This document shows positions 50,901 through 59,696 of a DNA stretch of 64,000 nt, piece by piece; the first letter of the stretch is position 1, and the number at the start of each line of letters is the position of its first letter. The DNA is taken from assembly GCA_035356615.1 (NCBI GenBank), contig DAOQSN010000023.1, positions 24,380 through 88,379 on the forward strand. The letters run 5' to 3'. A program made the position numbers and the translations under genes. The notes beneath the pieces are model-generated. The model was not told the origin of the DNA and searched no databases. It saw nothing but the letters and a program-made list of their open reading frames with translations. Source of the DNA: JAKQDH01 sp029558835. Its GTDB lineage: Bacteria; Planctomycetota; Phycisphaerae; UBA1845.

Positions 50901-53723
50901 CCGCTAGAGGCGGTGCTTACTAGCTGCTCGATCTCGCAGAACTCTGCTGCGTGGGGCGGCGGTATTTGGGGCGATGGCGGGAACGGGGACACTCTTATCA
51001 ACTGCGCTATTAGCGATAACCAGGCCACAAAATACGGCGGAGGGATTTACACATTCCATGGCGCACCCCGCGCGCCCAGCTACGTCAACTGTACGATTGC
51101 ACACAACACTGCGGGGCTGGTGGGAGGTGCCGTCTGGTACGCGAGCGCACCGTGGGACGGAGGCGGTGATATTTTCACTAACTGCACATTTGTCGCCAAC
51201 GGCCCGGGTCCAGCGATTGGCTGCTGTGGATGGCTGTGGGAGACCACGCTGGAGATTAAGAATTGCATTCTATGGAGTCAGAACAACGAAATCTGGAAGT
51301 GCGAAGACGACCATACGACGGTTGAGGTGACCTTCAGTGACGTTCAAGGTGGATGGCCGGGCGTGGGCAACATCGACGCCGACCCGCTGTTCGTCGATCC
51401 CGACGGACCGGACGATAACCCGTGGACTTGGTGGGACAACGACTACCATCTTCAAGCCGGTTCGCCCTGCCTCGACGCCGGCAATAACGAGGAGGTACAG
51501 GTCCCGTTCGACCTCGATGGCTGGCCACGGTTTGTGGACGACCCGCGGGAGGACACAGGCGCCGGTACCCCACCGATCGTGGATATGGGTGCCTACGAGC
51601 GGATGCCCGAAGGCGACTGCAACGGGAACACCATTCCGGACGTTTGTGACATCGATTGCGAGGCAATGGCGCCGGACGAGACGGCGTGCGACGAGTGGAC
51701 CGATTGCGGGCAGAAGGCTGACTGCAACGAGAATGACATTCCGGACGAGTGCGAAACGTGCCACGGAGACTGCAACCACAACGAGGTGGATGATTGCTGC
51801 GATCTGCACGAAGGCGCCAGCCCGGACTGCAACGGCAACAACCTTCCGGATGAATGTGAGATCGAGGGCTGTATCGGTGCCGACTGCAATGACAACGGGG
51901 TGCCCGATGAATGCGACGTGCCACCGCTCGGGGATTTCTCACCCGACTGCAACGCAAACGGCACGCCGGATGAGTGCGAACCGGAATGCGAGGACGATTG
52001 CAATGGCAATGGCACCCGCGACTGCTGCGAGATCTATGCCGATCCCAGCCAGGACTGCAACGAGAACGCCGTCCCGGATGAATGCGAACCGGAGTGCTGG
52101 GACGACTGCAATGACAATGAGATAGACGACTGCTGTGAGATCTACGCCGGTACAAGCGAGGACTGCCAGGGTGACGGCATACCAGACGAGTGTCAGGGGG
52201 GGTGCCCCTGTCCGGGCTGGGTGGAGCAGTTCCCGGTCGGTGACTTGGACGGCGCGGTGAAGGCGATGACGGCGTGGGACCCCGATGGGGCCGGCCCGCA
52301 GGCACCCGTGCTCGTCGTCGGGGGTGACTTCACCCACGCGCGCGGACTGCAAGTGAACTACATCGCCCGGTGGGATGGTTCGCAGTGGCAGCCGCTGGGG
52401 TCGGGCATGAACGGGCCCGTGTACGCCCTAACGGTCTGGAATGGGGAGCTGGTCGTGGGGGGCTCGTTCACGACGCCCGCCACCCGGATCGCCCGCTGGG
52501 ACGGTGTCTGGCACCCGCTGGGATCCGGAATCGGGAGTATCTACCAATGCGTGTACGCCTTGGTGGTCTACGAGGGTGAGCTGATCGCGGGAGGCAACTT
52601 CACGACGCCCGCCAACCGAATCGCCCGCTGGGACGGCGCCTGGCACCCGCTGGGATCGGGCGTGGCGAACGGTGAAGTGCGTGCCCTGACAGTCCACGAA
52701 GGGGACGTCGTCGCGGGCGGCACTTTCAGTGCGCCTGCCAACTACATCGCCCGCTGGAACGAAACCAACGGCTGGCGAGCGCTCGACCCAAGCCTTGATG
52801 GGTACGTGTTCGCCCTGACCGTGTACGGGGAGGAGCTGATCGCGGGAGGCTCCTTCTGGTACTACGGGGAGTGTCCTTGCATCGGCCGCTGGAACGACGA
52901 GAGCGGCTGGCAGGCGCTGGGGTCGGGAATGGGCGGCGACTTTCCGGAGGTGGACGCTCTGACGGTCTACAATGGTGATCTGATCGCGGGCGGTTACTTC
53001 ACCACCGCCGGCGGCATGGCTAACTGCAACCATATCGCTCGTGCGCACTGGGACGACGCAGCACAAGCTTGGGTGTGGCAGCCGCTGGGATCGGGGATCG
53101 ATGAGTACGGGTGGGTGCAGGCCCTGACGGTCTACCCCGAGAGCGGCTTCGAGCCCCATCCGCCGGCTCTGTTCGCGGGCGGTGCGTTCATGTCGTCCGG
53201 TGGGGTGTCGGCGGGGAATATTGCCCGTTGGAACGACCCGGTGGCGCCGCCGGAGATCGTGACGCCGCCGGGCGATCAGGTGGTGGAGGCCTGCGGCACG
53301 GCCGAGTTCAGCGTTGAGGCGGACGGCTACGGACCGCTGGAGTACCAGTGGTACCGTAGTAGCGGCACGGCGCTCGTCGATGGGCCGACCGGCTACGGGA
53401 GCGTCATCTCCGGAGCCACGACGCCGACACTGACGATCGCCGACGCGCGCGGGGCCGATGCCGGGCAGTACCGCGTGCGCGTATGGCACTGCGGTGTGGC
53501 CGTCAGCGCCGCGGTCACGCTGACGGTGACGCCGGTATTCGCCGGCGACCTTGACATCGACTGCGATGTTGACGTGGACGACTTCGACATCTTCGCGGCG
53601 TGCCTGCTGGGCCCGGGCGTCGAATACCCAGCAGGATGCGCTGACGCCGATTTCGACGCCGATGGCGACGTGGACCTGGCCGACTTCGCGGAGTTTGAAG
53701 TGGGCTTCGGTGCCGGGACGTAA
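47979..53723 (+). CDS. Giant multidomain secreted protein: two beta-helices, calcium loops, propeller, Ig-like domain, dockerin-like tail
   Basis: The product is 1914 residues. AGGAGG lies eight bases before the ATG, and a signal peptide ends near AACFG. Residues 30-490 are a right-handed beta-helix with many G-G-G-I/V-x-C turns and N-C-T/I rungs. Residues 496-597 resemble a BACON-type beta domain (LDWEISGQPAWLTISPDAG). Residues 598-1205 repeat the helix design; both helices begin with almost the same block (TIQ-AID, GNRDLDF, KAITVRSAS, IDCGG). Residues 1211-1405 hold about ten DCN-N-IPDEC calcium-loop units. Residues 1410-1740 are GG-x-F propeller repeats as in the 19 and 38 kb genes. An Ig-like region (1754-1850) and a dockerin-like tail (1854-1914) follow. 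No catalytic residues can be assigned; a polysaccharide-related or adhesive role is inferred. Confidence 0.88.
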   Translation: MCASFLRHTGLVVILIGTLGAACFGDTLLVPEQYQTIQDAIDHAVSGQDEVVIADADVPYTGKGNRDLDFKLKAITVRSASGDPALCIIDCGGSAGDPHSGFYFHSEETAASVVEGLTITGGYAAGSGGGVLCTGGSSPTLRNCIISRNYAGSSGGGLHCSQSNPTLINCTIDRNQAGSGGGMDSSGNPTLDGCRITGNQATYSGGGIRCTAGSPTLLNCTISDNQAYAPNVYSSYGGGIYCSGGLTLIDCIITGNLSRDGGGVYANGNPTFVNCEITRNSAYESGGALWSYNYNGAPPALTNCTIAENWACSAGGGIYSDGALALANCAIVDNISGVAGGGIWHYCNYSVYYMTLMNCTLRGNWASNTGGGISCGGVRGPTLTNCILWDDTPQEIVDNCSPPAVVTYCDVQGGWTGDSNIDVDPQFAFPGDLRLMPSSPCIDVGNNSAVPPDTYDLDGDKDTDEPLPYDLGGGPRFSGDPATVDMGAYEFNPAGPAIALSLPEIRFVAPEGGENPEDQVLSVRNCGVGTLDWEISGQPAWLTISPDAGQSDGAMNEAVLSVDTAGLPTGSYTATLQVSDDMASNTPREVIVRLIVGRVLDVPTLEYPTIQAAIDAAEAGDFVEIADGSYTDEGNRDLDFGGKAITVRSASDNPALCVIDCGGDEQNHHRGFFFDSMERADSVVRGLTISNGFVDDYGAGVLCQCSSPRLVNCVITGNSTTSSGGGIYCESSFLTLEECTITSNHAARNGGGMYCSNDGARLSGCTIAGNQAGPTGGGHGGGVALGGSRARFTDCTVGPDNTAVGSGGGIHLSGADPTFTNCAINGNSAGWDFDDKGGGGGVCCCRDASTFTRCTISGNRASGGGGGVHAFSSNVKLLACTIRENLGGDYWGGGVRCVNGSPAIVNCEIAANRACGGGGIVVHCSSAALTDCTICGNSAEGPDSRGGGVLLSFYGELHLGKAIPSTVTISEEDPPLEAVLTSCSISQNSAAWGGGIWGDGGNGDTLINCAISDNQATKYGGGIYTFHGAPRAPSYVNCTIAHNTAGLVGGAVWYASAPWDGGGDIFTNCTFVANGPGPAIGCCGWLWETTLEIKNCILWSQNNEIWKCEDDHTTVEVTFSDVQGGWPGVGNIDADPLFVDPDGPDDNPWTWWDNDYHLQAGSPCLDAGNNEEVQVPFDLDGWPRFVDDPREDTGAGTPPIVDMGAYERMPEGDCNGNTIPDVCDIDCEAMAPDETACDEWTDCGQKADCNENDIPDECETCHGDCNHNEVDDCCDLHEGASPDCNGNNLPDECEIEGCIGADCNDNGVPDECDVPPLGDFSPDCNANGTPDECEPECEDDCNGNGTRDCCEIYADPSQDCNENAVPDECEPECWDDCNDNEIDDCCEIYAGTSEDCQGDGIPDECQGGCPCPGWVEQFPVGDLDGAVKAMTAWDPDGAGPQAPVLVVGGDFTHARGLQVNYIARWDGSQWQPLGSGMNGPVYALTVWNGELVVGGSFTTPATRIARWDGVWHPLGSGIGSIYQCVYALVVYEGELIAGGNFTTPANRIARWDGAWHPLGSGVANGEVRALTVHEGDVVAGGTFSAPANYIARWNETNGWRALDPSLDGYVFALTVYGEELIAGGSFWYYGECPCIGRWNDESGWQALGSGMGGDFPEVDALTVYNGDLIAGGYFTTAGGMANCNHIARAHWDDAAQAWVWQPLGSGIDEYGWVQALTVYPESGFEPHPPALFAGGAFMSSGGVSAGNIARWNDPVAPPEIVTPPGDQVVEACGTAEFSVEADGYGPLEYQWYRSSGTALVDGPTGYGSVISGATTPTLTIADARGADAGQYRVRVWHCGVAVSAAVTLTVTPVFAGDLDIDCDVDVDDFDIFAACLLGPGVEYPAGCADADFDADGDVDLADFAEFEVGFGAGT

Positions 53724-53946
53724 GCGCCGGGACGGGCCCACTGCCGGCCACCCCACGGGCCGGCACCGGCACTCCTCCGCCGGTGCCGGCCTCCGGGTTG
53801 CGGGGCGACGCGCACCACGTCGGGGTACGAGACGTCCCGACGCCAATCACGGCGGCACTGAGTGGCACGCTCGGGCGGCTCCCCTCCCGGTGCGTGCCAC
53901 CGTCTTGGCGCGGTCTTGGGGGTCTCGGCGAGCGCCCGGGCGCGTC

Positions 53947-56673
53947 TCAGTCCGTTCCCGCCTTTGGCTCCGTCTCCGCCGGGGGAGAGGGAGCGGCGGC
54001 GGCGGGCTTGGCGTCCAACTCGGCTAGCTCGTGCGGCGGGAGCTTGGCGCGCCATTCGGCGGCTTTGGCGTCGTAGCCCTTGTCCGGGTCGGTCGCGTGG
54101 AGCCGGTCGTACAGCCGCACGAAACGCGCCGCGAGCTTGTGGTGCGTTGGAGTGAGGGGGCCGCGCGTGTTCTGGGAGAGCCAGTCCTGCACGTCGAGGA
54201 GGATCTGTTCCGCGCGCGCGGGATCGCGCTCGGCTATACAACCGGCCAGGGGAATCCGGCATCGCATGACTTCGTAAGTTCTGTTGCCGCAGGCGGAGTA
54301 GATGGCGATGGCCCGCGCGAGGTGCTCCTCACCTTCCTCATAGCGGCCCAGTTGCTCCTCGATCGATCCGAGGTTCTGCAGGCTGGCGGCCACCCGCTCG
54401 TGGTTGGGTCCCAGGCGCTTCTCCCGAATCTGCACGGCCCGGAGAGTCGCCTGGTAGGCAGCCTCCAAATCCCTTCGTTTGAAGGCATTGACGCCGATCT
54501 CGTGCAGGAACGCGCCCACCGACGGGTGGTCCGGACCGTAAAGCGTCTCGTGGGTATGCAGAGCTGCCTCCAGTTCAGCACGCCCCTCGTCCAATCGGGA
54601 ATCCTGGTCCAGCAACCGTGCTAGGGCGAATCGCGCCTCCGCGACGGCGGCGTCCTGGTCAGTACCGGCCAGTTCCCGGAGGATGCTCAAGCCTTCGCGC
54701 AAGTGCCGCTCGGCAGACTCGTGCAGCCAACTGTCGGTGTCCATCATCCCAAGGGCAAGATGCCCCTTCGCCACCCGCCGGTGGAGCCGCCCGAACAAGC
54801 GCGTGCTCTCGACCAGACACTCCTCCTGCAGCACGCGCGCCCCGGCGAAGTCCCCCTGTGACTTCAGGGCAGCTGCGAGGATGCCCTTGGCGTCGAGGGC
54901 GCGAACGGGCTCGTTCAGGGCCAGAAAGCCCTGCAAGGCATCGGCAGCGAAGGACTGCGCACCGTGGTAATCGCCCTTGTATAACAGCACGTCCGCCAGA
55001 AGATACTGCGTCTGGGCAGCCTGGAGCCTGCCCCGCGCGCCGAGCGCACCGGCCTGTTCCAGTGAACGGCGCAGCAGCCCCTCCGCACTACCATACTCTG
55101 CCAGGGAAGTGTACGTTCGCGCGACGTGGTTGCGCACGCCGATCTCGAGCAACTGCTGAATCAAGGGGTCCGGATTGTCCAGGAATCCCGGCTTCTCATT
55201 CGACTCCAGGCGCTGGGCCAACTCATCCACATACGCGCGAATCGTCAGATCGCCCCGGCCCTGCTGCTCGCTCGGGTCTGCCGCGGAGAAGACCCCGCCC
55301 AGGGCATCCATAGTGGCGATGGCCACCGCCTGCTGGAAGCGAGCCTCGGCCGCCTGTCTGCTTGCGCGCACGGCGAAGATCGTCGTGCTGATCAGCCCAC
55401 ATACCAACGCCACCGCCGCAGCGGTTGCCGCGCCGACCATGCCGCGGTTTCGCCGGACGAACTTCCTCATCCGGTAGCTAAGGCTGGGCGGGCCGGCCTC
55501 GACGGGTTCGTGCCGGAGGTGGCGGCGCAGGTCCAGCGCCAGGCTGTGGGCCGTGTCGTAGCGCCGCTCGCGGTCCCTCTCCAGGCATTTGAGCAGAATC
55601 CAATCCAGGTCGCCGCGCAGTCGGCGCCGCAGCGTGCGGACGTCTGTTCCCCGTGCCTTGGCGATCGTCGAGCCCTGCTCCATCTGCGTCGTGAGGACTG
55701 AGGCAAGCCGGGTGCTGGGCTTGGCGGGCTCTTCCTCGCGGACGATCTGCTGGACTTCCTCCGGGCTGGCATGCCGGCGGGACTCCCGATCGAAGGGCCG
55801 CACGCCCGTGAGCAGTTCATAGAGCACGACGCCCAGCGAGTACACGTCCGCGCGCGTGTCGATGTCCAGGCCGGATGTCCCGGCTTGCTCAGGGCTCATG
55901 TAGGCGGGCGTACCGATCAGTTGGCCCCCGCCGGTGAAGACTGTGTGCGTGCCCAAGCGCTGGTCGAGCGCTTTGGCAACGCCGAAGTCGATCACCTTCG
56001 GCCGAGGCTGGCCACTGGCGTCACAGGCAACGAGGATGTTCGAAGGTTTCAGGTCCCGGTGAATCACACCCTTGATGTGGGCGTGCTGCACGGCCTCGCA
56101 GACAGTTATGAACAGGTCGAGACGCTGTTCGACACCGAGACACTGGCGGTCACAGAACTGGGTAATCGGCTCCCCTTCGACATAGTCCATAACGAAGTAG
56201 GGCAGACCGCGCTCGGTGGCCCCCGCGTCGAACACCTTGGCGATGCAAGGGTGGTCCATGACCGCCAGCATTTGACGCTCCGCCTCGAAGCGGCGGACGA
56301 TCTCGCGTGTGTCCATCCCCGGCTTGATGACCTTGACCGCGACCAGTCGGTGCAACGGTTCCGTCTGCTCGGCCAGGTATACCACGCCGAACCCGCCCTC
56401 GCCGAGCAGTTCGATGATCCTGTAAGCACCGATCTGCTCACCGATATTGGGGTCGTCGGCCCCGGCCTGGGCAAGCAGCGCCGCGACATTGAACTCGGCC
56501 GGTGGCAACGGCGACGTCGCCCCGTCGTCTTCGGCCAGGAGCCTGCCGACCTCGGTCAGCAGCTCCCGGTCACCCCCGCACGCGCGTTCCAGAAAGGCAG
56601 CCCGTTCGTCCGCCGGCAGGTTCACCGCCTTCCGGAAGAGCTCCTCGACCCGCTCCCAGTGCTCCGCGGCCAT
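53947..56673 (-). CDS. Membrane serine/threonine protein kinase with C-terminal TPR sensor region
   Basis: The product is 908 residues. The kinase domain (about 84-380) has GEGGFG at 91-96, the ATP Lys114 in VAVKV, HRDLKPSN at 205-212, DFG at 229-231 and GTPAYMSPEQ at 254-263, so it should be active. One membrane helix follows near 418-440 (VGAATAAAVALVCGLISTTIF). The outer half, about 450 residues, has tetratricopeptide-type repeats (for example YGPDHPSVGAFLHEIGVNAF, LGPNHERVAASLQNLGSI), typical of kinesin-light-chain-like TPRs, and a Pro/Ala tail. It lies six bases after an ECF sigma gene, the common planctomycete pairing in which the sigma factor is probably controlled by the kinase. Ligand unknown. 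Confidence 0.93.
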   Translation of the reverse strand: MAAEHWERVEELFRKAVNLPADERAAFLERACGGDRELLTEVGRLLAEDDGATSPLPPAEFNVAALLAQAGADDPNIGEQIGAYRIIELLGEGGFGVVYLAEQTEPLHRLVAVKVIKPGMDTREIVRRFEAERQMLAVMDHPCIAKVFDAGATERGLPYFVMDYVEGEPITQFCDRQCLGVEQRLDLFITVCEAVQHAHIKGVIHRDLKPSNILVACDASGQPRPKVIDFGVAKALDQRLGTHTVFTGGGQLIGTPAYMSPEQAGTSGLDIDTRADVYSLGVVLYELLTGVRPFDRESRRHASPEEVQQIVREEEPAKPSTRLASVLTTQMEQGSTIAKARGTDVRTLRRRLRGDLDWILLKCLERDRERRYDTAHSLALDLRRHLRHEPVEAGPPSLSYRMRKFVRRNRGMVGAATAAAVALVCGLISTTIFAVRASRQAAEARFQQAVAIATMDALGGVFSAADPSEQQGRGDLTIRAYVDELAQRLESNEKPGFLDNPDPLIQQLLEIGVRNHVARTYTSLAEYGSAEGLLRRSLEQAGALGARGRLQAAQTQYLLADVLLYKGDYHGAQSFAADALQGFLALNEPVRALDAKGILAAALKSQGDFAGARVLQEECLVESTRLFGRLHRRVAKGHLALGMMDTDSWLHESAERHLREGLSILRELAGTDQDAAVAEARFALARLLDQDSRLDEGRAELEAALHTHETLYGPDHPSVGAFLHEIGVNAFKRRDLEAAYQATLRAVQIREKRLGPNHERVAASLQNLGSIEEQLGRYEEGEEHLARAIAIYSACGNRTYEVMRCRIPLAGCIAERDPARAEQILLDVQDWLSQNTRGPLTPTHHKLAARFVRLYDRLHATDPDKGYDAKAAEWRAKLPPHELAELDAKPAAAAPSPPAETEPKAGTD

Positions 56674-56679
56674 CTGGCG

Positions 56680-57282
56680 TCACTCCGTCTGTGGTCCTGC
56701 GTCATCGCCGGCCAGTCTGCGCCTCAACCAGGCCCGCGCCAGGCGCAAATCAAGCTCGACCGTCTTGTGCGCTACTTCGCAGTGGCCGGCGATCTCCTTG
56801 ATCGACAGCCCGCCGAAGTAGCGGAGCGTGACCACCTCTTCGTGTCGTGCCTTGAGCTGCCGCAGATCGCAGAGCGCCTCGTCCAACGCCAGAAGTTCGA
56901 CGAGGCGCCCGTCAAACTGCACCAGATCCTCCGTCAGGGGTTGCCTCCGCGCGTCTCCCCCGCGCTTCTGGGCACGCCGCTTGCGGGCGTGGTCACAGAG
57001 CACCTGGCGCATCGCGGTGGCGCACGCGGCCACGAAGCTCACGCGGTTCGTGAGGTTCGCCAGACTGCGGGGACGCAGGACCTTGAGCATGGCCTCGTTG
57101 AGCACGGCCGTGGGCTGAAGCGTGTGGGTCGTGCGTTCGTCTTTCATCAGGCGGTCGGCCAGGCAGTGCAACTCGGCATACATCGTCTTCACGAGTGCGT
57201 CGCGGGCGTCGCATCGACCGGCCTGGATGGCTTCGAGCAGGCGCGTAACTTCGTGCTCTGATTCCTCCGACATAGCAGTCAT
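56680..57282 (-). CDS. ECF-type RNA polymerase sigma factor (planctomycete kinase-linked type)
   Basis: The product is 200 residues from the ATG at 57282, which follows AGGAGAG. Region 2 is near 10-85 (ALVKTMYAELHCLADRLM, then TLQPTAVLNEAML and VSFVAACATAMRQVLCDHAR), the pattern of the Sigma70-ECF subgroup abundant in planctomycetes. Region 4 near 120-185 has the helix-turn-helix HEEVVTLRYFGGLSIKEIAG then VAHKTVELDLRLARAWLRR. No anti-sigma gene is adjacent; the kinase gene directly downstream is probably its regulator. Promoter specificity is unknown. Confidence 0.92.
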   Translation of the reverse strand: MTAMSEESEHEVTRLLEAIQAGRCDARDALVKTMYAELHCLADRLMKDERTTHTLQPTAVLNEAMLKVLRPRSLANLTNRVSFVAACATAMRQVLCDHARKRRAQKRGGDARRQPLTEDLVQFDGRLVELLALDEALCDLRQLKARHEEVVTLRYFGGLSIKEIAGHCEVAHKTVELDLRLARAWLRRRLAGDDAGPQTE

Positions 57283-57428
57283 CGGGGCCTCTCCTGAACG
57301 AGTGGCGAACCGCATAGGGAGTAGCCGGCGACGTCACGCGCGACACAGGACAGGCCAGGCCGCGGCATTCGCCCGCGACCCTTGCGCCCACCAACGAGGC
57401 TGGTGTCGCGCGCCGACGCCCGACCCCG
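57283..57428. other. Short upstream region of the sigma factor gene
   Basis: About 145 bases between the sigma start and the degenerate MITE. No clear promoter was recognised. Confidence 0.35.
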
Positions 57429-57543
57429 TCACAGCCTGCTGAAGAAGCCGGCGCGCCCCCCCGTGGCCGACGTAGAGGGTCTCGAATGAACCGGCTGTCG
57501 CGGCATCAGCCGAGGTCCGACCCTTGTTCAACAGGCCGCTGAA
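57429..57543. mobile_element. Degenerate MITE-like element, about 115 bp
   Basis: The left end ACAGCCTGCTGAAGAA (57431-57446) and the right end TTGTTCAACAGGCCGCT (57524-57540) are imperfect inverted repeats of the same type as in the 47.42 kb element. The centre GCCCCCCCGTGGCCGACGTAG matches that copy too. Length and layout agree, so the two are related; this copy has drifted more. Confidence 0.55.
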
Positions 57544-58178
57544 CCGACCCGAGTGCCGCCGGGGATGGTCCCCTTCCCCAGCCATGGGCCACGGCAGGCG
57601 GCCGAATCAGACCGGTGCTTCAACACTTCCACCTTCGGGTCCATGACCGGCCCGCGTCGTCTACGCAGGCCGGCACCCGCCTCCTCCCGTTCGCCCGGTG
57701 GACTCTCATGTCCACCCGACCTCGACATAGCCAACCGTCCCCACCCGAAAACCCAGGTGTGAGACACATCAGGGACGGCATCCACGCGCGCACGTTAGCA
57801 CAGTCATCTTGGCTCAAGTTAGACACCCATCGAGCGTAAACGGCCCTGGCGATACTGGAAAGAGGGTTGGACGGCCGAAGTTTCCACTACATTTGCGCGG
57901 CTTCCCCCGGGTAGCGGGGCCGTTGCGGGATCGTCAGTCCCTGGCGGTGCAGGAGGACTTTCCGGGCGGCGTCGAGAGCGGTGACGCACCGGATCCGGAG
58001 GGTTCTGCTCGGCGGCGCGGCCTGTGGCCCCTTGAAGCGCGGCCGGACTGCGGTTGGTGCCCCGGGAACCGGCGCGCTTGAGAACGACAACGTCGGCCAC
58101 GGGGTGCCGAAGCTGTTGGGCGCCGGAGTTCTGCCTGCCGGCGGACGGTCGCGAGAACCAAGCCTCGTTCACGCGAGG
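57544..58178. other. Intergenic stretch, no gene seen
   Basis: About 635 bases between the degenerate MITE and repeat family A. All frames are short or Arg/Pro-rich. No terminator for the upstream minus-strand gene was recognised here. Confidence 0.45.
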
Positions 58179-58209
58179 GCATGGCGGCGCTGCGCTTGGC
58201 CATGCCACC
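58179..58209. repeat. Dispersed palindromic repeat, family A (single arm)
   Basis: GCATGGCGGCGCTGCGCTTG followed by GCCATGCCACC, the reverse complement of the 3632-3663 unit, with no mismatch over the core. It lies just past the stop of the coiled-coil protein gene. Confidence 0.7.
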
Positions 58210-58243
58210 CTGTTTGGCCTTGTGGCTGCCCCTCAAGTGGGCG

Positions 58244-59443
58244 TTAAGGCTTCTTCGGCTCCTCCGCCGGATTGGCCGGCGGGGGCGGGGGGGCGTTCTT
58301 GGATGGGGCTTGGCGTCGGCGCACGGGCTTGCTGGTGCCTTCGCCGGAGGGCTTGCTGTCCTTGTCTGACTCGGCCGAGGGTTTGTCGCCTTTGTTCGAC
58401 TCGGCCGGCGGGGTGCCCTCGGACTTGGGGGCCTGTGGCTTGCCCGGCTCCGTCTTGGGAGATTCCGGTTTGGTCTTGGCCGCCTGCTGCTTGGCGGCGT
58501 AGCGGTCCTTCTGGGCCTGGGTGAGTAGAGCCTGGAGGCGGTCCTCCATCTGGGCGAAGATGGCGTTTACCGGCTCCCGCAGCTTGCGGTACTCCTCGTC
58601 GGCCTTCGCCAGCGCCTCACGCTCATGCTTCTTCTCCGCCTCGTCGCGGGCGGCCGAGACACGCTCCAGGTCCGCCTTCACGCCGTTGAGGTAGCTACGG
58701 GCCTTCTCCTGGTATTCGCGCATGATCGACCGGGCGCTTTCGATCTGCGTCTTGTCAAGTTCGTAATCCTTGATGAACTCCTCAACCCGCGTCTCAAACA
58801 GGGTGAGCTGGACTTCCGCGAAGGCCGGCTTGGGCAGGCCGGGTGCCGGCTTCTCCGGCACCGGCGGCTCATTCGGATAGACCCGCGGGGACGGGAAGAT
58901 GCTCTTCTGCGTCGGGTTGCCTTCTTCCCAATTGCGCAGGTTGTTGTCTATCTCGACAAACGCCTTCTCCATTTCCTCAAGATCAAACTCGTGCGTCCTA
59001 ACCTGCTGCGGCGTCAGGATCTTAGCCCACTCACGGTTGGCGTCGAAGATCGCCTTCTTCGCCTTCTCCATGACGGGGCGGGCGGTCTTGCCCAGTCGTT
59101 GGAGCCGCTCCTGGTCGATGGCGCTGGGGTTCTTGCCCATCTGAATGGCGGCCAGGTCACGGATCACCGGCCAGACATCCGTCTGGTTCTCCTGGAGGAA
59201 CCGATACACCTCCCGCAACATGAGATCGAGCGTGGCTTTCTCCTGGTCCTCGTTGAGGTTGTAACGGCGGGCGATGTTCCTGACGGCCGTCGTCAGAATC
59301 TGCTCCAGCGTGGGGAAATCCGGCGGAAAAGTGCCCTCGGGAACCGGCGGCGGTTGTGGCGTCGGCTCCGCGGCCGCCGCGCTGCCCAGCACCATCCCGG
59401 TTAACAGTAAACCCAACCCCATCAGCCATACGTGCTTCGACAT
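58244..59443 (-). CDS. Secreted coiled-coil protein of unknown function with low-complexity tail
   Basis: The product is 399 residues from the ATG at 59443 (GGAG upstream). A signal peptide ends near GSAAAAEP. The core (about 45-300) is helical: a first half with RDLAAIQMGKNPSAIDQERL and a LTPQQV motif near 145, reminiscent of LTxxQ-type periplasmic proteins such as Spy, and a second half with long charged helices (EKARSYLNGVKADLERV, EKKHEREALAKADEEYRKL). A further QAQKDRY segment repeats the LTQAQ-like end. The last 90 residues are Lys/Pro/Ser/Glu-rich and disordered. Two copies of an LTxxQ-like unit would fit a duplicated metal- or stress-binding fold, but that is inference. Confidence 0.75.
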   Translation of the reverse strand: MSKHVWLMGLGLLLTGMVLGSAAAAEPTPQPPPVPEGTFPPDFPTLEQILTTAVRNIARRYNLNEDQEKATLDLMLREVYRFLQENQTDVWPVIRDLAAIQMGKNPSAIDQERLQRLGKTARPVMEKAKKAIFDANREWAKILTPQQVRTHEFDLEEMEKAFVEIDNNLRNWEEGNPTQKSIFPSPRVYPNEPPVPEKPAPGLPKPAFAEVQLTLFETRVEEFIKDYELDKTQIESARSIMREYQEKARSYLNGVKADLERVSAARDEAEKKHEREALAKADEEYRKLREPVNAIFAQMEDRLQALLTQAQKDRYAAKQQAAKTKPESPKTEPGKPQAPKSEGTPPAESNKGDKPSAESDKDSKPSGEGTSKPVRRRQAPSKNAPPPPPANPAEEPKKP

Positions 59444-59696
59444 GGTTCTCCATCCTTGCCGCTTGCCACCCAACGTGTCCCGGCCCCGCGTCGCCTCTTA
59501 TCCCCCGGGTGCACTTCCCCCCGTGGGTCTTATACGTGCCCTTGGCCGCCCGGTTGCGGAAGAACGAAGGTGGGAGTGTACACCAACCGAGAGACCAGGT
59601 CACGCCCCCGGCGCCGACCGACGGCGCCTGTGTGACCACCAAGTCCACTGGCGGACCCCGTTATCACCCGTGGGCGTCGCGACCGGTGCCCCGGCT

